Source: Ephydatia muelleri (Eukaryota; Porifera; Demospongiae; Spongillida; Spongillidae). Taken from it: a DNA stretch of 64,000 nucleotides. A program made the translations under genes and the position numbers. The stretch covers positions 11,078,484 to 11,142,483 of the forward strand of contig JABACO010000005.1 in the NCBI GenBank assembly GCA_013339895.1, read 5' to 3'. Shown piece after piece: positions 55,561-64,000 of this stretch. Within the stretch, counting starts at the first letter, position 1, and each line of letters begins with the position of its first letter. Below the pieces are notes generated by a model. The model saw only the letters and a program-made list of their open reading frames with translations, ran no database searches and was not told the origin of the DNA.

Positions 55561-58182
55561 TCCATTGACGCTGCCCAGCCTGTTTCTTTTCTTTTTATTT
55601 TTTTTATTTTTACTCGCACTATTGAATGTTAACGATGCCATTTACGGCTTTTACGTTCAATTTAGATATTATTTAGGCTGAAGGCAGAGTTGTTTCTGAA
55701 ATGAAAATGACATTCATGATTCACTCGACAATCAAATCATGTCACGGTGCATTTAAATATTTCTATTGTTGAGACTACTGTAAGTGCAAAAGAGATTTTA
55801 ATGACAGCCGCACAAAAAATAAATATTGCTAGTAGAAGAATGTAGATGCATTGTTTGTATGTGTGTGTTTGTGTGAGTGTATGCTTGTGCGTGCAAGTGT
55901 GGTATGTCACCATATATGTTAGTAACTTTATTTCCGGCATGCCAGAATGGCTCGAGCCATTTGTCTATAGCACGCTAGTGACTTTATTTGCAAGGCAGAA
56001 CGGCTCGACCCATTATAGCATGGCGACTTACTAATTGCTCATTGCAACAACTATCAGTTCATAGTTTATGCATTCATCTCTAATCATGTCAGCCGTACGG
56101 CTGATAAGAGTCGTGCCTGATTTAGACGATTCTATAAGCACATGCACAAGTGCCACTCTGGCACGCTTTATCGGTGCCCCATGATGTAAATTTATGGACA
56201 ATCCGCCATGTTGGTGTTTTACCGTGGAAAGTAAATCACGTGATGAAAAAGGCGACTGGAGGACTACTAAGGAGACGAAGCGACACTGCACTGGTTGCAA
56301 ATTCTGGAGCTTGAAGAACACACAACACGATACCTGTCTCATGCATGCATGTTATCTCCTGTGTGTTGTATGTTGGTATGTTGGGCCAAGACATCAGTCT
56401 CATGGAGAATTAAGGAATCCCCAACGACTAGGAGGAAGCCGAAGAAGTATTAAGTGCATGTGATCAGACAAAGATATAGTTCATGTCATTAATTAGACAG
56501 GCATATATTGTTCGTGCAAAAGACAAAAGGTAGGAAAATGCATGGTTCATTGCCAACAAGATCACTGAGTGGTGAATGATTTCACAACTGAAATAACGAA
56601 ATCGTTCTGCTCTATATGCGAGATTGTGCTGTTTACCGAAGAGGATAATAAAGCTGTGGCACAATTATGCTATTCCTTGTGCTGTCACTTGGAGCTTCGG
56701 ATACAATTACAGACAAAGGCAGGGAGTTCATCCAATGAGGGCTTTATTTTGCACCGAGCACCACTGTTCATGTGTATACATATGCAAATACTGCTTGTAT
56801 AGATGTAGTCAGTACCAAATAGACAGTTGCAATCTGTATAGATATACCTAAATCTAGTTACATGATTGGCACAGCTCAGGTTTGTAGAATGTGATGGGTT
56901 ACAATAGGAGAGCGCTGTGCAGTCCTGCTGTCCTGCATTTCACAGCTGATGATTTCATAATTGATCAGATATGCAATATTTAGATAGTGATATACAGCAG
57001 AGTCTTGTTGTCTAACAAACATTCTCACCACTGATTGGCTGCACCATCCCTTTTGCAAATGTTATGAGTGTGTATTTAGAACATGGTGCTAATGACGCAT
57101 CACACTGGTCACTGGTTGATCTTTTATTCTTATTTACAATCCATTCAACTTGAAGGCAAAACGTTCCCAATTATTAGGTACGCTGTAATGTTATTATGTG
57201 CCATTTAATGGCATTATGATAGAAATAAAATTCTGTGTAAAGTTCTTTTATGGCAATACATCTAAAGACAAAAGCCTTTAAGGCCATTGAAGCTACATTT
57301 CTCAATGACAATAAGCTAACATTTGTAGTTTTGTGTTAGTTTTAGCTATATACGAAGTTCATCATAAAAACACTGCCCTACTGGAGGAGGATCATCCTAA
57401 CTATCAGAAATCATTGAAGCAATATGTTTCAATAGCTGTGGCTGTTACCAAGCCCTCCTGAAGTATAGGGGGGGAATAACAACTAAAGATGTGGACAAAC
57501 CATGTTCTATCCAGATCTTCATAGGCTCGCTGTGTGTTAGTTGCAAGTTCATTCATTTACTTTTGGTTGTATGGGATTCCAAATGGTGATGATTTTTCAT
57601 AAATTCCCTCGCCTTGCTGTGCCCGTGGTACACAACGATAATGGTATTTTGAGTGACACCCTTTAATTTGAATGCACGTGACGATCCTTTTTGCCATAGC
57701 TTCTAATCAAGCTGCTGCAACAAAGACATGGTGGCAGTCATGTACTATCATTCAAAGAGTCAGACATGGAGTAGACGATGAAGCTGATGTCTTGAAGTAC
57801 TCAAATTCAATGAACATATTCTGCCATTAGTTTGACATTAAACACAGATAATGGAGAGCCAGTTAACTCGTTACAGCCGGGGGGAGCCCCCGGTATGGGG
57901 TTGGCATTGGATATAAATTCCCCGCGCACCATCGGCGGGCATGCCACGTGCTCGACTACGCTGCGAGAAGTATTTTTGCTCCACCTCCCTCCCCGACCGC
58001 TCTAGCCTTGTGTTATCTCTATCAGGTGATGGGCAGATGATCCACCCACCTCTCGACGTTAGAGGGGGTGGATCCTTTCACACTCTTGAATATTATTATT
58101 TTATTATTTAGGTCACGGGGGGGGGGGGGGGGGGGGGGTAATTCCCTAATCCCGCAAACTGTTTGCACCGAGACAGTGAATG
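55561..58182. other. Intergenic region, no gene recognised
   Basis: No supported coding exon or known repeat family. Short open frames (for example 56194-56463) show nothing recognisable. A TAGAGGGGGTGGATCC-type GC patch and a 22-nt poly(G) lie near 58060-58138, just before the hAT. Confidence 0.5.
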
Positions 58183-61100
58183 CAGGGCCGGCGCCGCGGT
58201 ATAAAGAGTGGTCCGGTTGTACAGTAGTGACCCAAACCAGCCCAGCTAGGGGGTATGGGGGAGCGCTGTAAGCTCCCCCATGGGGGTCTGGAGCTCCGCC
58301 CCAGAAGCTATAGGTTTTTGCGTTGCATAACCCTGCAAGACTTACGCCAACATAACTGCATGAAACGGAGGCAGAAATATCATATCTTAGCGCGCGCGAA
58401 GTTTTGCGTGTTATTTAATGTATCCAATAAATGAAACAAATTTCCGCGCCGCCCAAGTCAGCAATATGTCGCGCGCGGCGCGCGATATCGATGACTTTTG
58501 AGATAGTTTTTTAGACGCGTTACATTTCTTATATAGACATTGCATTATGATTTAATTTTTGCAAAGAACATCAAACAGCGAGTGCATGCATAAACAAAGT
58601 CAGTGCATGCATGTATAGTTGCGTGAGTTAACTATAGCTGTATATAAAGAAAGATCATAGGGGAAAGGTAGCAAACGTGATTCTTCTTAAATTGACTCGT
58701 TCTTCATTATGTATTCATTGGCAATGCACTTCAAATCAAGTCTTTTCGTCATTTCTTGATGATATAATGTAGTATCATAAGGTGGTTTAACCTGACCTGT
58801 GACATTGTACTCCTCAGATGTGATTTGATCCTTCGCAATGCACTGAATGATCGCTCCGATGTAGCATTAGTTGCTGGTAGGGTGACTAATAGCTGAAACA
58901 GCCTCACAACAGCGCCAAGCAGCTTTCGCTGCATTGTGCTTAGTGCTAAAAGTGCTGTATTGATGGAATTGACTGATGGTTTCTCATCTGCAGCTACTTC
59001 TGTACCATAAAGTGTACGTAGGGTTAAGAGTTCAGCCGCAAGCTCTATTTTGTTGAAATCATTTGTAAAAAAGTTACACACAAAATCAAGCTCCTCTTCA
59101 TAATTCTGGCCTTTGCATGTCTTAAACAAAAGTTGTTCCACGTTGGAGAAGGTTTTGAAGCCTTTTTGGTCAAATCTGCTGCGGATGCTCATCACTGCAA
59201 GGTCAAAACATTCGAAAAACACTCGACGGTTTTCATCCTTAGGAGATGTAGCAAACTCAGCCGGAGCAATGCCTGTCTCAAATCGCTGTGATACCTTTCG
59301 CTTCCTTGGTAGCAATGGCTCATCAATATCAAATTGCACCCTCATTTTTTCAATCTTCTGCCAAAACAGCTCAAAGTCATTTTAATTTCGCAAACCTTCA
59401 AGGGTTTTTACAGTTAACATCGCTATATCATGCCCTTCAATGCTGGATAGGTTTGGCTGCTGTAGTGTCTTACTAAGCTTGTCAGTATGCCGCAAAATCA
59501 TCTCAGACAATGCAGAAAAGAAAGTTGAAGGACTGACTGCATTTGACTCCGCACCCCCAGAATCCTTGCCTTCATCTCTGTGTTAGATGTTTCATGCACC
59601 CCAGTCTCCCACAGCAGCAGAATATGGTCGTAGTTGGCAAGAATACTATATATAGTGATTCAGCACGAACAGTCCACCTTGTTGGGCAAAGGGTTCTAAC
59701 TCCTGGAGCATCACTACCCATCTCTTCTTTAAGTTGAGATAACATGGCCTCTTGTTTTGGTGAAAACTTAATCAGCTTCACTATTTCGTAACAGGTGTCC
59801 AGACAGTCCTTCATTTTAGGTACCTTTGTTATTGTATCGTTAACAGCTAGGTTGAGTGCATGGCCATAGCAATGTGTGAACATAGCTCGAGGCTCCAATT
59901 CCTGGATCTTTACAGCTACACCAGCTCTTGCTCCAGCCATGGTGCTACATCCATCATAAGCACTGACCACGAAGCTTTGTGAAAGGTATCTGAAACCGCA
60001 AAAAGGCATCTTTTATGGCATCCACAATGCTCTGAGCATCTATCACTGACAGGTAGTATAGCCCTACAAACTCTTCTGAAACAGTGAAGTCATCACTAAC
60101 CCATCTCAGAACTAAGGTCAGCTGCTCCTTGTTAGATTGATCCCTGGTTTCATCTACCATCACAGCAAGGAAAGGAGAGGTGTGTGTATCATCAAGAATT
60201 CTTCTCAGCACTTGATGAGCCATAAGCTCTAGCATCTCATTTTGATTATCATGATGCATATGTTTGCAAGCCTTTTTGGTAATCCACTGTAGCATTTTTG
60301 GATTGCCTTTAGCTCTCACATGAAGAAACTGAGTGAGGTTAGAGGACACATCGCTGCCATCACCACGAAGGGCCAGTCGTTGCCTGGCAAGGAAGCGAAC
60401 ACTTGACAGAATAATCTGCAACATGTCCCTTGCCTCCTCCTTCTCTGCTTTGTGAGCAATACTAAGCTGCGCGCCAACATCCTTTGTTTGTTTCGGAAGT
60501 GTAATGACGGCTTCAACTGCTTCGATGTGAGACACTTGGACTGGAGATGCTTACTGAAAGCAACAGTGGCATCTTTCCAGTTACAAAATCTAGAAGTTAC
60601 CTGAGACACAAAAACATTTGTCACTCACTAAGCATGACCATATTGCTTGCTCGCGTATAAACTTACAAATGCAGTTGCAGCGTTTTTACTTGACTTAATT
60701 CTGCCCAGCTTAAAGGCAGTGACACAAGTGTGGCAGAACATCACATCTTGTCCTTCATTGTAATGGAGAAAAGGCCAAGTATCGAACCACTGGCTCTCTG
60801 CTGAGCAAAAAACAGGTTTTGTCTTTCCAAAGCTTCGCTTCGGAAAAGCAAAGGATTTAGGATGGTGGGACTCATCAGGTAAGCTGGGAATCGAATCTCG
60901 CACATTGACAACAGTAGTCATTTTTTACTAAATGCTGTTAACTTTATTATACATGTATAGCTAATAACATGCTGATATAGATGTAACAGATTAGACTTTG
61001 GTCGCCACATATGATCATGTGTAAAGTAATAGCATGTTCATGTACTAATTAACGCATAACGGATTGCGCGCGCACGCGAAGTGACGTAGTGCAAGAATAT

Positions 61101-61183
61101 ACAATGATGTAATTAAAAAAGGCCTCAGTTATAAAAAGTGGTCCGGTTAAAACCGTGCAACCGGACCTGCGGCGCCGGCCCTG
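58183..61183 (-). mobile_element. hAT transposon, ZMYM1-like transposase, TIR-bounded
   Basis: Ends: CAGGGCCGGCGCCGCGGT (58183-58200) and its near inverse at 61166-61183, followed inward by AAGTGGTCCGGTT on both sides. Flanks GTGAATG and GTCAATG resemble a degraded target duplication. Transposase on the minus strand: start at 60921, TTF-type zinc finger (WFDTWPFLHYNEG, FCHTC), then DUF4371-like catalytic parts (FLAVMVDETRD, YDGCSTMAGARAG, HCYGHALNLAVND) and the C-terminal hAT dimerisation domain (SERSFSALRRIKSHLRSTM, stop at 58749). The frame changes several times (around 60540, 59990 and 59570), so it is dead unless these are assembly errors. It is complete end to end and sits directly upstream of the next gene. 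Confidence 0.9.
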
Positions 61184-61187
61184 GTCA

Positions 61188-62258
61188 ATGGTGACAGCGT
61201 TGTTGTTTGTAGCCGCCGTGGGTTGCCTCACTTCACTGACTGCGGCTCAGCAGGCGGGATGTAGCAGCTTTCCTACCAACACTCAAGTGGCTACTTTAAT
61301 CTCTCAAAACTATCTAGGGAATGGACAAGGGTTGGCCCCCACGATTACGCTCGAGACATCGCCATTCGGGTATCGTGTGGTGTGTTTATCCAGCTCCGGC
61401 TTTCGCAACCAGTATCGCTTCGTCTCCATAGTGGCGAACTACACAACAAGCGATGCTAGCGTGAGTCCTCCTGGGGTCCCCATATACGGCCAGTTCGAGT
61501 TCGAGTGCGTCAGCTCGGCGTGGAGTGCCACGTCGACGCTCTTGAAAACCCCCACGACCGATAGAACAACGCTTTCAGCGGGTTCCGCCGCAATCACCGC
61601 CAATATTACAACTAACTGTGCTTATTGTCTGAAGCAGAGTGTTAGCTCGCCCGAACGCGTGAGCGACGACACCAATCACTGCAGCGGTTAGTGTACCATA
61701 ACAAGGTAGTACGTGAGCGATGGGAATACTGTTCTTCTCTTTCAGCTTGTACTGGATGCTCTCAACCGCTGTGCTATACGCCGGATACAGCTATCCCGAA
61801 TTCCGGCACCATCCGCCAAACATGTTGCAATTTCTACTTGTCTGATGGCGTCACCTGTACCACTACATGTGATCCGTCATCCTTCCCTGATGCTAACAGA
61901 ACATGCAGTAAGAGCAGGAGTGTGCAGCAACACTCCACCTCATACAATGGCTTTGTCCTCATCCAGCACTGTGTACCCTCAATTGTCAAAATGGCGGCAC
62001 ACTACGAAGTGACATGTGCGGATGTAGCTGCACTGCAGTGAGCACAGGGTCCAACTGTTCAAGTAAAGGTTGCTTCACATGGTGGCAGCCATTGCTATTA
62101 AAGGGTTATCATCCCTCTAGCTTGTTTGTGTCAAAATGGAGGCACCTGCAATGGGAACACTTGCACTTGTCCACCTGGGTACTCTGGACAACTTTGCAAC
62201 ACTTGCATCCGCACATGCCCTACTGGCTATTACCTCAACAGTAGTAACTGCAGCTGTG
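61188..62258 (+). CDS. Secreted or cell-surface Cys-rich/EGF protein, first four exons (3' end outside window)
   Basis: Exons 61188-61686, 61746-61907, 61967-62062 and 62121-62258; every junction is phase 1, the hallmark of extracellular module genes. The first ATG gives a signal peptide (MVTALLFVAAVGCLTSLTAA, cleavage before QQAG). Exon 1 encodes a domain of about 145 residues with few Cys and several N-x-T sites (NYTT, NITT) that I do not recognise. Exon 2 is Cys-rich (CTGCSQPLCYT, CCNFYLSDG). Exon 3 has CQNGGTLRSDMCGCSC and exon 4 a clear EGF core (CQNGGTCNGNTCTC, PPGYSGQLC). The gene continues beyond the intron that carries (GT)n and a palindromic hAT. Ligand and role unknown; adhesion or receptor functions are usual for such sponge genes. 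The start codon lies 4 bp from the hAT end. Confidence 0.8.
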
Positions 62259-62269
62259 GTGAGTGGTGT

Positions 62270-62275
62270 GTGTGT

Positions 62276-62321
<46 letters not shown>

Positions 62322-62324
62322 GTG

Positions 62325-62352
<28 letters not shown>
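62270..62352 (+). repeat. (GT)n microsatellite at the exon 4 donor
   Basis: Starts within about 10 nt of the donor TGTG|GTGAGTGG; resumes at 63889-64000 on the far side of the inserted hAT, so one array has been split. Confidence 0.9.
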
Positions 62353-62357
<5 letters not shown>

Positions 62358-62361
62358 TGTG

Positions 62362-63888
62362 CAGGGGTGGATCTAGGATTTCAGAAAAGGGGGTTGTTAA
62401 ATATTCATTAAAGCAGGGAGGGTGCGGGAGGGGTACCCCTCCCACCCAGCTAGGGGGTCTGGGGCGGAGCCCCAGCTGACAACTGTCCCATGTTAGTCTG
62501 AGCTGTGGCAGTACTCTCTGACTCTGTTTAATGGAGAAGATCGCCATGCCTGTGGTCCCCTTTCTCTTGTGCCATCTTTATTTCTAGACTCTTCTGTAAA
62601 TCCAGATGAATACATCAATGATATGCTTAAATGGGCCCTAAATCCCTTATAAGTGATGTAAGAAGGTGGAAGGGACTATGGATTAACATAAAGGTAATTG
62701 GGAATTCCAAACAAAAAAGTGAAAGTCCTAAAACTCTTCTTAAAGCTTTGGGTGCAATGGGACATGCTTTCCAAGTATCCATTTCTTGCTTGTTGTGGCT
62801 GCACATTACCTATATCAAGTGCAGAAGCAGAACGACCCTTCTCCTTAATGAGAAGGATCAAGACACATGCAAGATCGATTATGACAGAAGAACGCTTTTC
62901 TGATCTGGCTTTGATTTCCATGCACTATAAAGAAAGAGTACCTCCATAATTTGCAAGGCATTCGTGCAGGCCCATCCCAGAAAACTGTTTCAAGCATCCT
63001 TATTTGAAGATTGTAGTACATAGATCTAGCAATTCTTGTAATCGTAATTTGATAAATACTACACAGTTTTATGTAGTGTTTTGCGCATGATATAATAAAA
63101 ATGCGTTGGCAGCTGGGGTGGAGCCCCAGCTGCCAACACATTTTTATTATATCATGCCAGATCAGAAAAGCGTTCTTCTGTCATAACCGATCTTGCGTAT
63201 GTCTTGATCCTTCTCATTAAGGAGAAGGATCGTTCTGCTTCTGCACTTGATATAGGTGATGTGCAGCCAACAACAAGCAGGAAATGGATGCTTGGAAAGG
63301 AATCCTGTCACATGCACCCAAAGCTTTAAGAAGAGTTTTAGGACTTTCACTTTTTTGTTTGGAATTCCCACTTACCTTTATGTTCATCCATAGTCCCTTC
63401 CACCTTCTTACTTCACTTCCAATGGATTTAGGGTATTGGAGGTCCCTCTGCCATTTAAGCATATCATTGATGTATTCATCTGGATTTACAGAAGAGTCTA
63501 GAAATAAAGATGGCACAAGAGAAAGGGGACCACGGGCATGGCGATCTTCAGAGTCAGAGAGTACTGCCACAGCTCACAGTACCATTGCATAAGTGGTCCG
63601 TGGTCTAGACAAATAAATATAATCAAATACCCAGAATGCCCAATTACACTTCGGTATATGAAAATAACAAATGATCAATTAGACAAACCTCTTCAAAAAC
63701 GTCATGATACTGCCTTGCCGTTTGTTTGCTAGCACAGCTGCAGTTGTGTTACGAATTTCAGCCATCTTTACTTTGCAATAATTCTTAATTGTTACTAATG
63801 ATAATAATTAAATTATTCATTCCGGTTTCTAAAGGGGGGGGGCTTGCAACCCCCCCAACCCCCCCCCCCCCCCTTGGATCTGCCACTG
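62362..63888. mobile_element. Palindromic (foldback) hAT derivative
   Basis: Ends CAGGGGTGGATCTAGG and, inverted, CAGTGGCAGATCCAAGG, both typical hAT termini. The interior is two inverted copies of the same transposase C-terminal segment: plus strand 62470-62950 (AEAERPFSLMRRIKTHARS, DLALISMHYKERVP) and minus strand 63165-63590. The centre is a near-perfect palindrome at 63088-63156 around GGGGTGGAGCCCC. The left arm keeps about 180 bp (62905-63085) that the right arm lacks. Frames are broken in both arms. It is inserted in a (GT)n tract. Confidence 0.85.
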
Positions 63889-63890
63889 CA

Positions 63891-63923
<33 letters not shown>

Positions 63924-64000
63924 TGTGTATGTGTGTGTGTGTGTATGTGTGTGTATGTGTGTGTGTGTGTGCATGCGTGTGTGTGTGTGTATGTGTGTGT
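63889..64000 (+). repeat. (GT)n microsatellite, continuing past the window
   Basis: GTGTGTAT-interrupted GT repeat, right part of the array split by the hAT. Confidence 0.9.

Overview
The window looks like a chromosome piece from an early-branching animal, most likely a sponge. It carries animal-only genes (a 12-TM adenylate cyclase, Pumilio, DNAJC27, CCDC43) with short phase-clean introns, a secreted Cys-rich/EGF protein of sponge flavour, and a heavy load of hAT and pogo elements, MITEs, micro- and minisatellites. No database could be consulted; names rest on recalled protein families and on exon models built by hand with GT-AG sites and phases checked.

Layout. 1-450 holds a coding fragment of an unnamed, probably transposon-borne family. 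CCDC43 (+, 2003-8562) has a 5.4 kb last intron containing a degraded pogo-type transposon (4752-7049) and a dispersed repeat. Next come a decayed partial copy of the RFC1 3' end (about 8716-9365) and then RFC1 itself (-, 10948-26305, 15 exons), whose introns are packed with minisatellites. N6AMT1 (-, 26686-27968) and SWSAP1 (+, 28041-29842) are head to head over 72 bp. Pumilio (-, 30106-33717), DNAJC27 (-, 37501-39750) and a complete 19-exon adenylate cyclase (-, 40607-53754) follow. Beyond lie an inverted copy of one cyclase exon, a reverse-transcriptase fossil, a TIR-bounded hAT (58183-61183), and the first four exons of an EGF-type secreted protein (+, from 61188) whose following intron is split by a palindromic hAT (62362-63888).

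Three adjacent genes serve genome or translation maintenance (clamp loader large subunit, eRF1 methyltransferase, Shu-type recombination factor). The cyclase, the Rab-like GTPase with J domain and Pumilio are signalling or RNA-control genes; I see no operon or pathway linking them.

Most notable: tandem repeats sit at the 5' ends of introns again and again. In three RFC1 introns the repeat begins at the splice donor itself, and in two of them the donor sequence is part of the unit. Also notable are an hAT inserted at or beside the start codon of the EGF gene, a tandem duplication that left an RFC1 pseudogene, and single-base reading-frame problems in four of the seven complete host gene models, which need resequencing. 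I found no clearly new biological system.
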